A stretch of DNA of 38,144 nt from an uncultured Solobacterium sp. (lineage in GTDB: Bacteria; Bacillota_I; Bacilli_A; Erysipelotrichales; Erysipelotrichaceae): contig URCJ01000015.1 in assembly GCA_900546285.1 (NCBI GenBank), positions 1 through 38,144 on the forward strand. The letters run 5' to 3'. The notes below the pieces were generated by a model. It searched no databases. It worked only from the letters and a program-made list of their open reading frames with translations, and was not told where the DNA came from. The translations under genes and the position numbers were made by a program. Each line of letters begins with the position of its first letter. The stretch's first letter is position 1. Positions 24,603-34,107 of the stretch are shown one piece after another.

Positions 24603-25161
24603 TTGAATTCTCCATAAACAATTTCTTAATTTCTTTTACTGCCTCATCAATATTGGTATTCTTAACTTGATTCTTAAATAATGGGGCAATCTCCATTTCC
24701 ATTCTGGCCTTATTAATACGAGCATTAGCACTAGCTAAATCATCACCATAAACATCCATAATATGTTTCTCTAACTCTTCCATATTCTCAGGCACAATGA
24801 ATACCGCCAAAGCATCAGGTAAGTTTAGTTTAAGGGGTCCTACACCCTCAGCCTCTACTTCAATCAAGACATTCTTACCATTATTTAATAAGAAATTAAC
24901 TTGGCTTTTTGGGGTTCCGTAATAATAACCATTAAATTCGGTATATTCTAAGAATTCCTTATTCTTTACGGCATTGGCAAAGAAGTGATAATCCACAAAG
25001 TAATAGTCCTTTCCATCTTCTTCATTAGCCTTTTTAGGACGTGTTGTCATAGAAATAGATTCAATTAAAGCTAAATCTTTATCAGCCAACAATTTCTTTT
25101 TAATGGCGCCTTTACCAACAGAACTAGCACCAGATAAAATTAATACTTTTCCCTTTATCAT
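24595..25161 (-). CDS. Atypical guanylate-kinase-like protein
   Basis: A 188-aa P-loop protein of the guanylate kinase family. The P-loop reads GASSVGKGAI instead of the usual GPSGVGK(S/G)T. The GMP-binding part is largely kept: ISMTTRP, DYYFVDYHFF and EFLEYTEFNGYYYGTPKS. However, the family IDVQGA stretch is EVEAEGVG, and the lid, normally RG(T/R) with catalytic arginines, reads DVYGDDLASANARI, lacking the RG. It is thus probably a specialised paralogue rather than the housekeeping Gmk, whose gene usually sits near rpoZ/priA. It is locked in the peptide operon by overlaps of 1 and 8 nt with an M20 and an M24 gene. The substrate is unknown; nucleotide phosphorylation could be altered or lost. 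Confidence 0.82.
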   Translation of the reverse strand: MIKGKVLILSGASSVGKGAIKKKLLADKDLALIESISMTTRPKKANEEDGKDYYFVDYHFFANAVKNKEFLEYTEFNGYYYGTPKSQVNFLLNNGKNVLIEVEAEGVGPLKLNLPDALAVFIVPENMEELEKHIMDVYGDDLASANARINKARMEMEIAPLFKNQVKNTNIDEAVKEIKKLFMENSND

Positions 25162-26585
25162 TAGTTACACTCCTTAATCAAACTAGTTAATACGACATAT
25201 CCTCTACTGAAAGATTCGAGGTCGAGTCTTTCATCAGGTGTATGAATATCCTTCATAATAGGACCATAGGTCAAGATATCCATATCATCACTAATAGCGG
25301 CAAAGATACCACATTCACAACCTCCATGAGTTGCCTCTTCTAATAATGGTTTATGATAAATCTTTTCGATTATCTTATTTAATTTATGACGCATATCACT
25401 ATTTGGCTTATAGTTCCAACCAGGATATCTAGCACTTACTTTTACATCGGCATTAAATATATCTGCTAGAGTACTAATCTCTTCAATCATATGGTCGATG
25501 CTGCATTCTAGAGCACTTCTTAGCGAACTTGTAATGATTAACTTGTTATCTACTGTATTAATAATACCTAGGTTCAATGAAGTTAAAGTTAATCCTTCAA
25601 TTGCCATAGAACGATGTTTAAAGCCATTAGGTAATAGGAAGATATAGTCGATGATTTCATTACTAGTCTTAGTTTCAACTACTTTATCTGCTGATGTTAC
25701 TTCTTCCAACATGCACTTAAATCCATTATCAGAGAATTCCAATTCCTTTTTAATATTTATAATTGATTGATCAACAGCCTTTTTAATATCACTATAATTA
25801 ATATCACTGCTAAAGATGACTTCACATTCTCTAGGAATGGCATTATCCTTAAGACCACCATTAGCACTAACTAGATTGACTTCGCATTTTAATTCCTTAA
25901 GAATTCTAAAAGCTAGCTTATTCGCATTGCCCTTTTCCTTATGAATCTCACCACCTGAATGGCCACCGCTTAAACCAGATACAAATAGTCTATAGGTAGG
26001 TTTATAGTTATCAACATATTTCAAATCAAATGTTTGAGTTACGATACAACCACCAGCTGATGAAATACCGGTTGATACTTCTCCTCCTCCATCTAAACAA
26101 ATCATTCTTCTTGATTTAAATAATGATGTATCAAGTTTTAGGGCACCACACAAGCCTACTTCTTCTTGCACAGTGAAGACACATTCTAATTTTGGATGAG
26201 ACAATGTGTCATCAGCTAGTATTGCCAACATATAGGCAACGCCAGTTCCATCATCTGCACCTAGGGTTGTCCCTTTAGCCTTTAACCAACCATCCTCTAC
26301 ATATAAATCTAGAGGATCTTTCTTAAAATCATGATTTGAGTCTTTATTCTTTTCACATACCATGTCCATATGGGCTTCAAGTAACAACGGTGCACTATTC
26401 TCATAACCCTTACTTGCCTCTTTATAGATGATGACATTGTTAGAAGGGTCCTTATAAGATTCAAGCCCAGATTTGAGCCCGAAATTATAAATATAATCAG
26501 CAATTTTTTCCTCATCATAAGAACCATGAGGAATCTTAGCAATTTCATTAAAATAGAAACAATATGGTTTACTTAAATCAAACAT
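25161..26585 (-). CDS. pepD: PepD-like M20 beta-alanyl/Xaa-His dipeptidase
   Basis: A 474-aa cytoplasmic metallodipeptidase of family M20C (aminoacyl-histidine dipeptidase). The zinc ligands are H in LLLEAHMDMVCEK, D in LGADDGTGVAY, E in FTVQEEVGLCGA (catalytic and ligand pair), D in CLDGGGEVSTG and H in MKDIHTPDERL. The lid domain with SGLSGGHSGGEIHKEKGNAN sits between about 200 and 380. Length is normal (about 480). It starts 1 nt into the S9 gene stop (TAATG). A close paralogue is at 35369-36799. This copy is in the long operon, the other in the separate unit. Confidence 0.93.
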   Translation of the reverse strand: MFDLSKPYCFYFNEIAKIPHGSYDEEKIADYIYNFGLKSGLESYKDPSNNVIIYKEASKGYENSAPLLLEAHMDMVCEKNKDSNHDFKKDPLDLYVEDGWLKAKGTTLGADDGTGVAYMLAILADDTLSHPKLECVFTVQEEVGLCGALKLDTSLFKSRRMICLDGGGEVSTGISSAGGCIVTQTFDLKYVDNYKPTYRLFVSGLSGGHSGGEIHKEKGNANKLAFRILKELKCEVNLVSANGGLKDNAIPRECEVIFSSDINYSDIKKAVDQSIINIKKELEFSDNGFKCMLEEVTSADKVVETKTSNEIIDYIFLLPNGFKHRSMAIEGLTLTSLNLGIINTVDNKLIITSSLRSALECSIDHMIEEISTLADIFNADVKVSARYPGWNYKPNSDMRHKLNKIIEKIYHKPLLEEATHGGCECGIFAAISDDMDILTYGPIMKDIHTPDERLDLESFSRGYVVLTSLIKECN

Positions 26586-28525
26586 TATTCTTCCTCCATC
26601 AAATACTTATTCATCCAAGCAGTAATTTCTTCTAGTCTCTTGATTCTATGAAGTGGTTTACCGCTTCTTGATAATTCATGATTTTCACCCTTAAAAGCTA
26701 CAATCTTAGTATCAATACCGTTACATCTAATAGCTGTAAAATATTGTAAAGCTTCAGGTAAGGTACAACGATAATCCTCTATTGAATGAATAAACAATAA
26801 AGGTGTCTTTACATTGTTGGCATACTTAAGTGGTGACATAGACCATAGCTCATCATGGCAATTGTGTAAGTCAGTAAAGTTCATCTCATATGGGAAGTCA
26901 ATACCATAATCAGAGGCACATACTTCAGTAATCATATTAGAGATTGATCTTTGAGTGGCAGCACACTTAAATCTATTAGTATGTGAAACTATCCAGTTAG
27001 TCATGTAGCCACCATAGGAACCACCAGTTACACCTACTCTATTTGAATCAATTTGCGGATATTGTCTTAAGACTTCATCAGTAAAGTCCATTAAATCTTC
27101 AAAGTCCTTACCACCCCATTGTCTTCTTAAATCAGCGAAATCATTGCCTCTACCATCGCCGCCTCTTGGATTGCAGAAGAAGACGATATAGCCAAGACTT
27201 ACCCAATATTGCATCTCATGATAAAAGATTTCACCATAGGCACACTTTGGACCACCATGAATATCCAATATTGCAGGATATTTCTTGTTTTTGTCAAAAT
27301 CTTCAGGAAGTAAGACCCAACCTTGAATCTTAGTCTTCTTATTTAAAGTAATGCGATTAGGCTTAGCAACATAATATTCACTTAAATCGTTTAAATGAGT
27401 CAATGTCTCACCATTTAATACTTCTACTTCTTGTAGTCTATTAGCTAATGTAGTTATACGGTAAATCTTATTATCAACAACAACTGCATCATCAACTGTA
27501 CCTTCAAAGTCACTTAGGCATACTAATTTATCATTATCGATAGTAAACAATTCGCTTCTACTTCCCTTTGAGGTTGATAGGAAATATGGCTTACCATCAA
27601 TTTTTCTAAATTGTGAATATTTACCATAATGAATATCAGTACCTACTGAGTTATATAGGCTTAAGTCACAGTCAATATATAGTTGGCATTTTCCATCTAT
27701 TAACTTATAGAACTTAGGATTCTCTAACCATCCTGTTTCTTTACCAAAAGAAGCTACTACAATGATGTCATCATTTAAATAAAAGCTTCTGGTGATAATC
27801 ATGGTTTCATCACTTAATTTTTGAATAGTCTTACTTAAGACATCATATTCATAAACACTACCAAATTTCTTTTTATAGGTAGTAAAGTCAACACCACTCA
27901 TCAATATTTTGTTTTCTTTATAATCAAATGATTCTACATCTAATGTAGGTGGTGTGATTCTTTCTATTTCTAAAGTTATTTTATCTATTATAAACAAGCC
28001 ATTACGATTGCCGTTGATGACTCCTGCTCCATTAAATACGAAGGGGTATTCATCAAGGACAATGTAATCTTGGTTGTTGTCTTCTTCTTTAATTAATTCT
28101 TCCTTCTTATCGTCACTATACTTATAATAATCAGGATGATTTACTTTAAATGTTGCTGATGCTAAATAATGATTATCGTCATATTTTTTAATTTCATTCA
28201 CATCAAGTGGCAACACAAAAGATCTCATTTCTTCACCAGACATAGGATCTAAAACAACAATCTTAGTCTCAGTTTTTTTAGTTTCCTTGTTTACTTCACC
28301 GATAAGAACTTCGTTTTCATCTACATAATATAAAGGTAGTTTATCCACATAATCCTTAACAACACTTTGACTATTAGTCTTTAAATCATACTTTAATAGT
28401 CTTTGACAATAATCACTTTTATCTTCTTTTACTTTTGTATCTATAAAGAATAAAGCATTCTTAGATGCGTTTAATGAAGAAAGAAAATGATACTTACAAA
28501 AATCTGATATACCAATTTTTTTCAT
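26585..28525 (-). CDS. S9 family prolyl oligopeptidase/acylaminoacyl peptidase
   Basis: A 646-aa serine peptidase with an N-terminal beta-propeller (about 1-380) and a C-terminal alpha/beta-hydrolase domain. The catalytic serine is in GVTGGSYGGYMTNW, the aspartate in FIHSIEDYRCTLPEA and the histidine in FKGENHELSRSGKP. LDIHGGPKCAYGE supplies the oxyanion region. No signal peptide is present, so it acts on imported peptides, whose length is limited by the propeller. The ATG at 28525 is chosen because AAAGGAG lies 7 nt upstream; an upstream extension of 15 codons would run into the hairpin between this gene and oppA. Members cut after proline or remove acylated residues; which of these is not clear. 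Confidence 0.92.
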   Translation of the reverse strand: MKKIGISDFCKYHFLSSLNASKNALFFIDTKVKEDKSDYCQRLLKYDLKTNSQSVVKDYVDKLPLYYVDENEVLIGEVNKETKKTETKIVVLDPMSGEEMRSFVLPLDVNEIKKYDDNHYLASATFKVNHPDYYKYSDDKKEELIKEEDNNQDYIVLDEYPFVFNGAGVINGNRNGLFIIDKITLEIERITPPTLDVESFDYKENKILMSGVDFTTYKKKFGSVYEYDVLSKTIQKLSDETMIITRSFYLNDDIIVVASFGKETGWLENPKFYKLIDGKCQLYIDCDLSLYNSVGTDIHYGKYSQFRKIDGKPYFLSTSKGSRSELFTIDNDKLVCLSDFEGTVDDAVVVDNKIYRITTLANRLQEVEVLNGETLTHLNDLSEYYVAKPNRITLNKKTKIQGWVLLPEDFDKNKKYPAILDIHGGPKCAYGEIFYHEMQYWVSLGYIVFFCNPRGGDGRGNDFADLRRQWGGKDFEDLMDFTDEVLRQYPQIDSNRVGVTGGSYGGYMTNWIVSHTNRFKCAATQRSISNMITEVCASDYGIDFPYEMNFTDLHNCHDELWSMSPLKYANNVKTPLLFIHSIEDYRCTLPEALQYFTAIRCNGIDTKIVAFKGENHELSRSGKPLHRIKRLEEITAWMNKYLMEEE

Positions 28526-28542
28526 ATATTCTCCTTTAAAAC

Positions 28543-28571
28543 AGTGGCAAATAGCCTCGCTACTTGCCACT
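28543..28571 (-). terminator. Hairpin between oppA and the peptidase genes
   Basis: AGTGGCAA and TTGCCACT (8 bp) plus inner TAGC/GCTA form a long stem around a 3-nt loop, 15 nt after the oppA stop (minus strand), followed only by GTTTTAAA. The weak U-tract suggests partial termination or 3'-end protection, giving more binding protein than downstream peptidases. Confidence 0.65.
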
Positions 28572-28586
28572 ATAAATAATTAACAA

Positions 28587-30236
28587 TTACTTAGATTCAG
28601 GTACTTTTACAAACCAGAATGTTGAGTTACCTTGAGCTGAGTTAATAGAGTCAGTCATACCAGCAGGCTTTAAGCATACAGTTTGGAAGCCAAACAATGG
28701 ACATACTTGAGCAGTTGTTTCTACTAAGTACTTTTCAGCAGCATGTAAAGCATCAATTCTTTCTTGACCAGTTAGCTTATTAGCTTCTTCGATCATAGTA
28801 TCGTAAGTCTCATCACCCCAAGAAGCACAAGTTTGGTAAGCAGTAGTAGCCATATCTAGATAGCTCATAGAATCTAAGTAGTCAGCAGACATAGCGCCTC
28901 TTGCTGTTTCATAGTTACCATTATCATCTCTATCTGAGAAGAATACTCTGACATCACCTGTCTTTAATACTAGGTTGATGCCAACTTCAGCAAGTTGAGC
29001 CTTTACAACAGAAGCAACGGTATCATGCATAGTATTTTGGTTATAGTAGTATTCAATAGTAACCGGGTTATCAACTGAATAACCAGACTTAGCTAATAAT
29101 TCGATAGCTTGATCCTTATCATAAGTTACATAATCACCACCAACTTCTCTAAAGTCACCCTCAGCACCTGTAATACCCGTAGGTACAAAGCCTGTTAGAG
29201 GATAGTAAGCATCACCTGCAGCAAGGGCATCAACGATTTCTTGTCTATTGATAGCTAATTGGAAGGCTCTTCTTACATTTACATCTAATAGAACTGGGTT
29301 AGTATTTGTAGCTTCTCTTGTGTTAAATTCAATGTAGTAATTAATTACTGAAGGATAAATATCAAGGTTATCACTATCAGCATACATACTTGTTACAGTA
29401 GTTGCATCAACAGCAGTAGCATAATCAATTTCACCAGTTTGGAATGCCATTAATTCAGCTTCCATATCTTCCATAACAACAGCAGTTAAAGTTTCAACAG
29501 TAACCTTATCAGCATCACAGAAGTTTTCATTCTTAGTCATAACAATCTTATCTGCTCTATCGATTGAAGAATACTTGAAGGCACCACTTGTAGGAACATC
29601 TGCACTTTCAGCATATGTATAATCGCCACTTGGAGCATAGTCACTTCTTACGGCATAGAACACACCACCTGATAATAGTGATACAAAGTAGTCACATGGT
29701 TTAACAAGTGTAAATACTAGAGTACTATCATCCTTAGCTTCAACACCTGTTAAATCATTCATTGAATCAACATCAGCACCATCATACTTGTCGGCACCAA
29801 CTAGGTTATTAGTAATCCATGATAAGTATGTAGCTTCGGCACTACCAATTGATAAGGCATGTTTAACACCATATACATAATCAGCAGCTGTTACTTTTTG
29901 TCCATCAGACCAAGAGTTATCCTTAAGTGTTAGTGTATAAACTAGGCCATCATCACTAACTGTATAATCACTAACTGCACAAGGTTCAACACCTTCTTGA
30001 GTTAATTGGAATAGTGGATAAGATGTTTGGTTCAATACATAAGAACCAATAGAATCAGATGCGATAGCAGGATCTAGATAAGCAGGAGAACCACCAATAG
30101 CGTATGTAAAACTTGTCTTATAAGTTACATCGCTTGTGTCACCGCCTTCACTTTCATCTTTAGAACCACAAGCTACTAAAGACAAAGTCATCAAAGCTGT
30201 TAGGGCAAACACAACGATTTTGTTTAATTTTTTCAT
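28587..30236 (-). CDS. oppA: Oligopeptide ABC transporter substrate-binding lipoprotein
   Basis: A 549-aa extracellular solute-binding protein of family 5 (OppA/DppA). The signal peptide ends in the lipobox LVAC with lipidation at C23, then a serine/acid-rich linker. Family motifs include LDPAIASDSIGSYVLNQTSY, LKDNSWSDGQKVTAADYVYGVK and VRRAFQLAINRQEIVDAL. It captures peptides outside the cell for OppBCDF. It is unusual in being placed after oppF (12 nt gap) rather than first, and is followed by a hairpin. Length is typical. Confidence 0.93.
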   Translation of the reverse strand: MKKLNKIVVFALTALMTLSLVACGSKDESEGGDTSDVTYKTSFTYAIGGSPAYLDPAIASDSIGSYVLNQTSYPLFQLTQEGVEPCAVSDYTVSDDGLVYTLTLKDNSWSDGQKVTAADYVYGVKHALSIGSAEATYLSWITNNLVGADKYDGADVDSMNDLTGVEAKDDSTLVFTLVKPCDYFVSLLSGGVFYAVRSDYAPSGDYTYAESADVPTSGAFKYSSIDRADKIVMTKNENFCDADKVTVETLTAVVMEDMEAELMAFQTGEIDYATAVDATTVTSMYADSDNLDIYPSVINYYIEFNTREATNTNPVLLDVNVRRAFQLAINRQEIVDALAAGDAYYPLTGFVPTGITGAEGDFREVGGDYVTYDKDQAIELLAKSGYSVDNPVTIEYYYNQNTMHDTVASVVKAQLAEVGINLVLKTGDVRVFFSDRDDNGNYETARGAMSADYLDSMSYLDMATTAYQTCASWGDETYDTMIEEANKLTGQERIDALHAAEKYLVETTAQVCPLFGFQTVCLKPAGMTDSINSAQGNSTFWFVKVPESK

Positions 30237-30248
30237 ATATCTTCCTTT

Positions 30249-31226
30249 CTACCTCTCATACAAGAAGCATGCAACCAGTCTATTTCCGACCTTTACAAAT
30301 GGAGGCACATGTTCCTTACAACGTTGTGTGGCCTTTGGACAACGTGTAGAGAACGGACAGCCACTTGGGGGATTTATAGGTGAAGGAATTTCACCTTCAA
30401 GTACAATCCTTTGTTTAGCTTTGGCAATATTTGGATCCGAAATCGGAATAGCTGACAATAAGGCAACCGTATATGGATGTAGAGGACGATGATAAACATC
30501 GTTACTTGGACCAACTTCCATCATATGTCCAAGATACATAACACCAATACGGTCAGAAATGTGTTTTACCATACTTAAGTCATGGGCAATGAACAAGTAT
30601 GATAAGTCCATTTCTTTTTGAATATTTTTAAGCAAGTTAATAACTTGCGCCTGAATTGAAACATCTAGAGCTGAAATAGGCTCATCACAGACAATAAACT
30701 TGGGATTAACCGCTAAGGCTCTGGCTATACCAATTCTTTGTCTTTGACCACCAGAGAACTCACTTGGATATCTTCTGATATGGTCAGGTTTTAAACCAAC
30801 AATCTTTAATAGTTCAACAACCCTATCTTCTCTTTCCTTATCTGTGTCATAGATATTATGAATAATCATTGGCTCCTTAATAATTTCACCAACAGTCATT
30901 CTAGGGTCAAGAGATGCATATGGGTCTTGGAAAATCATCTGCATATCCTTACGGAAAGCCTTTAGTTCACTTCCTTTTAAGCTAGAAACATCTTTTCCTT
31001 CAAATTCAATATGACCACTTACTGGTTCATATAATTTAACGATGGTTCTACCAAGTGTTGACTTACCACAACCTGATTCACCAACTAAGCCAAAGGTCTC
31101 ATTTTTGTTTACTTCAAAACTTACACCATCAACAGCCTTAACAATTTGTTTCTTAGAAAAGATTCCTTTAGTGACATCAAAATGAGTCTTTAAATCTTCA
31201 ACTTTCAAAATTACTTCATCACTCAT
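30249..31226 (-). CDS. oppF: Oligopeptide ABC transporter ATPase OppF
   Basis: A 325-aa ATPase energising peptide import. It carries Walker A GESGCGKSTLGR, signature FSGGQRQRIGIARAL, Walker B KFIVCDEPISALD and the switch histidine in FIAHDLSM. The C-terminal oligopeptide/dipeptide extension has NPPSGCPFSTRCPKATQRC, whose cysteines in this subfamily can bind an iron-sulfur cluster. Its start overlaps oppD by 8 nt. Confidence 0.94.
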   Translation of the reverse strand: MSDEVILKVEDLKTHFDVTKGIFSKKQIVKAVDGVSFEVNKNETFGLVGESGCGKSTLGRTIVKLYEPVSGHIEFEGKDVSSLKGSELKAFRKDMQMIFQDPYASLDPRMTVGEIIKEPMIIHNIYDTDKEREDRVVELLKIVGLKPDHIRRYPSEFSGGQRQRIGIARALAVNPKFIVCDEPISALDVSIQAQVINLLKNIQKEMDLSYLFIAHDLSMVKHISDRIGVMYLGHMMEVGPSNDVYHRPLHPYTVALLSAIPISDPNIAKAKQRIVLEGEIPSPINPPSGCPFSTRCPKATQRCKEHVPPFVKVGNRLVACFLYER

Positions 31227-32238
31227 TTACATCACCCCACACCTTCTTAGCCATTTCTTCATTAAGCCAACATTTGCATGTATGACCCTTGTTGAACTCT
31301 TTTTCTTCTGGCATATATTCTTTACAAATTCTCATCGCCTTTGAGCATCTATCCACAAAAGGACAGCCCTTTGGTGGATTTAATAAGTCAGGTGGTGAAC
31401 CTGGAATTGGTTCAAGCTCCTTTTCCTCACCATCTTCAGGATGAGCTACACAATTTAGTAAGCCTTTAGTATAAGGATGCTTAGGATCATAGAAGATATC
31501 CTTATCGCTTCCCTTTTCTACTAATTTGCCACCATACATAATGCAAACCTTATCACAAAGTTTTGCGACCACTCCTAAGTCATGGGTAATCATGATAACA
31601 GCGGCATTTGTTTCTTTTCTTAAATTATCAATAAGCTCTAATACTTGAGCTTGAATAGTAACATCTAGAGCAGTAGTTGGTTCATCCGCGATGATTACTC
31701 TTGGGTTACAGGTAAGAGCTATCGCAATGACAATTCTTTGTCGCATACCACCTGAGAATTCAAAGGGATATTGTTTAATTCTTTTTTCAGGGGATGGGAT
31801 ACCAACTAGTCTCATAAGTTCTAAGGCTCTTTCACGAGCTTGGGCCTTAGTCATATTGGTATGATTCATAAGAGGCTCAATTAATTGGGTTTCAATCTTT
31901 AATACGGGATTTAGAAAGGTCATAGGATCTTGGAAAATCATCGCAATTTTGTTTCCTCTTAATTGACGCATCTTAGCATCATATTCTTTTTTATTCTTAA
32001 AGTGGCTTGGTGATATGTCTTCTCCATCAAAGATTATTTCACCCTTTTCAACTACCCCATTAGCGGCAAGCAAACCCATAATAGAGTACATTGTCTGTGA
32101 CTTACCACTACCTGATTCACCGACAATTCCAATTACTTCTCCTTCGTTTAGGGAAAGTGATACATCATTAACAGCCTTAACCTTACCTTGGTCAGTATTG
32201 AATGATGTTGTTAAGTTTTTAATTTCTAATAATGACAT
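31219..32238 (-). CDS. oppD: Oligopeptide ABC transporter ATPase OppD
   Basis: A 339-aa ATPase paired with OppF. It carries Walker A GESGSGKSQTMYS, signature FSGGMRQRIVIAIAL, Walker B RVIIADEPTTALD and switch histidine MITHDLGV. The C-terminal extension has NPPKGCPFVDRCSKAMRIC. The ATG at 32238, preceded by AGAGGT, is the evident start; a longer frame of 17 more codons begins inside oppC and adds no conserved sequence. It begins 4 nt after the oppC stop. Confidence 0.94.
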   Translation of the reverse strand: MSLLEIKNLTTSFNTDQGKVKAVNDVSLSLNEGEVIGIVGESGSGKSQTMYSIMGLLAANGVVEKGEIIFDGEDISPSHFKNKKEYDAKMRQLRGNKIAMIFQDPMTFLNPVLKIETQLIEPLMNHTNMTKAQARERALELMRLVGIPSPEKRIKQYPFEFSGGMRQRIVIAIALTCNPRVIIADEPTTALDVTIQAQVLELIDNLRKETNAAVIMITHDLGVVAKLCDKVCIMYGGKLVEKGSDKDIFYDPKHPYTKGLLNCVAHPEDGEEKELEPIPGSPPDLLNPPKGCPFVDRCSKAMRICKEYMPEEKEFNKGHTCKCWLNEEMAKKVWGDVNE

Positions 32239-32242
32239 ATAA

Positions 32243-33160
32243 CTACCTCTGTTTAGCTTGGAAAGCTTCACCAACACCATCACCGACAAAGTTTAGAGAA
32301 AGACATGTAAGTGATATTGCAAGGACTACCCAAATGATTTGGATTGGGTAGGTAAAGAATAATCCTCTACAATCGTTTGCCAATTTGCCCCAAGAAGGAA
32401 TAGATGGATCTAGGCCAATGCCCACAAAGCTTAGGAAGGCTTCGGTGAAGATGGCAGATGGCACCAACATGGTTAAATTGACAATAATAGGGCCAATGGC
32501 ATTTACGATTAAGTGATTAATTAAAATTCTTTTATGGCTAGCGCCCAATACTTTTTCTGCCATCGCAAATTCCATTTCTTTAATCGAACGAACTTGTTGA
32601 CGAACTTGTCTAGCCATCCCTACCCATGATGTGAAGCAAATTGCGAACAACATCGCAGGGATTGTGTTACCAAAGATCATTAGGATAAGGATGACATATA
32701 ACAAGGTTGGGATGGAATCTAGAATATCAACGATTCTCATCATGACCATGTCGACTTTGCCACCAACGTATCCTGCAATACCACCATACAAGACACCAAT
32801 AATCAAACAAATAAAGGCACTAGCGAAGGCGATTGATAGAGAAATACGGCCTCCATACATTACTCTGACAAAGATATCTCTACCAAGTTTGTCGGTTCCA
32901 AATGGATGGTCTAAACTTGGCATGGCGTTTTTTAGGGCAATGTTTTGGTCCTCAAATCCATATTTAGATAAGATAGGCACAAATATTGCCATTACTACCA
33001 TGATGACTAGAAAGATAAGTCCAATCATCGCTAATTTATTTTTCTTATATCGATCCCAAACATCCCTTAGGAATGTTTTTGATTCCATGGCGATGAATTC
33101 AGAATTCTTTTCATCATCAGGAAGTTTCTCAAACATTTTTTCATTTAATTCTATGTTCAT
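32243..33160 (-). CDS. oppC: Oligopeptide ABC transporter permease OppC
   Basis: A 305-aa inner-membrane permease with six membrane segments and an N-terminal cytoplasmic tail that contains FLRDVWDRYKKNKLAMIGL, typical of OppC. HPFGTDKLGRDIFVRVMYGGRISL and the EAA loop (EKVLGASHKRILINHLI) contact the ATPases. The ATG at 33160 has GAGGTG 4 nt upstream; a GTG at 33172 would overlap oppB but has no site of its own. Confidence 0.93.
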   Translation of the reverse strand: MNIELNEKMFEKLPDDEKNSEFIAMESKTFLRDVWDRYKKNKLAMIGLIFLVIMVVMAIFVPILSKYGFEDQNIALKNAMPSLDHPFGTDKLGRDIFVRVMYGGRISLSIAFASAFICLIIGVLYGGIAGYVGGKVDMVMMRIVDILDSIPTLLYVILILMIFGNTIPAMLFAICFTSWVGMARQVRQQVRSIKEMEFAMAEKVLGASHKRILINHLIVNAIGPIIVNLTMLVPSAIFTEAFLSFVGIGLDPSIPSWGKLANDCRGLFFTYPIQIIWVVLAISLTCLSLNFVGDGVGEAFQAKQR

Positions 33161-33171
33161 AAAACACCTCA

Positions 33172-34095
33172 CTACTTATTTACTTTGATACGAGGATCAA
33201 CCATAGCAGATACCACATCTGAGACAAGGGTCATGATGATGACAAGTGCTCCAAGTAGAATGGTTAGTCCCATGCATAATGTATAATCACGATTTGAAAT
33301 CGATGTTGTAAATTCTCTTCCAATTCCTGGAATTGAGAATAATGTTTCAATTACAAGAGAACCAGTAATCATGCCTGCAAACATTGGGCCTGCGTATGTT
33401 ATGACTGGTAACAAGGCATTTTTAAGTCCATGTTTGATTACGACCATTGATTCCTTTGTTCCCTTAGATCTTGCTAGGGTAATGAAGTCACTACCCATCA
33501 CGTCTCTTAATGATGATCTTGTAAGACGCGTAATTGTTGAAATAGGGGAAAATGATAGAGCCAAGACTGGCATTATGTAACTTGCGGGTGTTTCAAGCCC
33601 TACCACAGGCAACAATTTTAGATTCACAGCCAACAAGATCATCATCAACATTGCCAACAAGAAGCCAGGCACGGATACACCAATGGTTGCCAATATCGTG
33701 ATTAACGAGTTGACCCATTGTTTATTCGTGAGTGCCGATATAACACCAAGGGTTATACCTACTACCATCGATACCACAAAGGCGATAACACCAAGTTTTG
33801 CAGTAACTGGTAGTCTTGTTTTTATAATTTCCGTAACGCTTTGGCCTTTCTTAGAAATAGAAACGCCAAAGTCACCATGTATAACATTTTTCATGTAAAC
33901 AACATATTGTTCACTAACCGGTTTATCTAAACCATACTTCTTATTTAAAGCTTCCATAGTGGCAGCTGGAATGGCCTTGTTGTCTCTTGAAAACGGGCTA
34001 CCGGGCATCGCCTTCATCCCAAAGAACACTATCGTAGCTAAGATGAATAGTGTAAATATTCCTAATAATAATCTCTTAACAATGTATTTAAACAT
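33172..34095 (-). CDS. oppB: Oligopeptide ABC transporter permease OppB
   Basis: A 307-aa permease with six membrane segments: N-terminal YIVKRLLLGIFTLFILATIVFF, the periplasmic-side MPGSPFSRDNKAIPAATMEAL, and the EAA loop (ARSKGTKESMVVIKHGLKNALLPV). AGGAAGGTGG precedes the ATG. It is the first gene of the operon, so its leader (34096-34250) contains the control region. The downstream gene order is oppC, oppD, oppF, oppA. Confidence 0.94.
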   Translation of the reverse strand: MFKYIVKRLLLGIFTLFILATIVFFGMKAMPGSPFSRDNKAIPAATMEALNKKYGLDKPVSEQYVVYMKNVIHGDFGVSISKKGQSVTEIIKTRLPVTAKLGVIAFVVSMVVGITLGVISALTNKQWVNSLITILATIGVSVPGFLLAMLMMILLAVNLKLLPVVGLETPASYIMPVLALSFSPISTITRLTRSSLRDVMGSDFITLARSKGTKESMVVIKHGLKNALLPVITYAGPMFAGMITGSLVIETLFSIPGIGREFTTSISNRDYTLCMGLTILLGALVIIMTLVSDVVSAMVDPRIKVNK

Positions 34096-34107
34096 CTAAA
34101 CCACCTT

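Noticed and set aside
32631..33188. 185-codon plus-strand frame opposite oppC
   Set aside because: It is antisense to a conserved permease; long antisense frames over hydrophobic genes are common artefacts.
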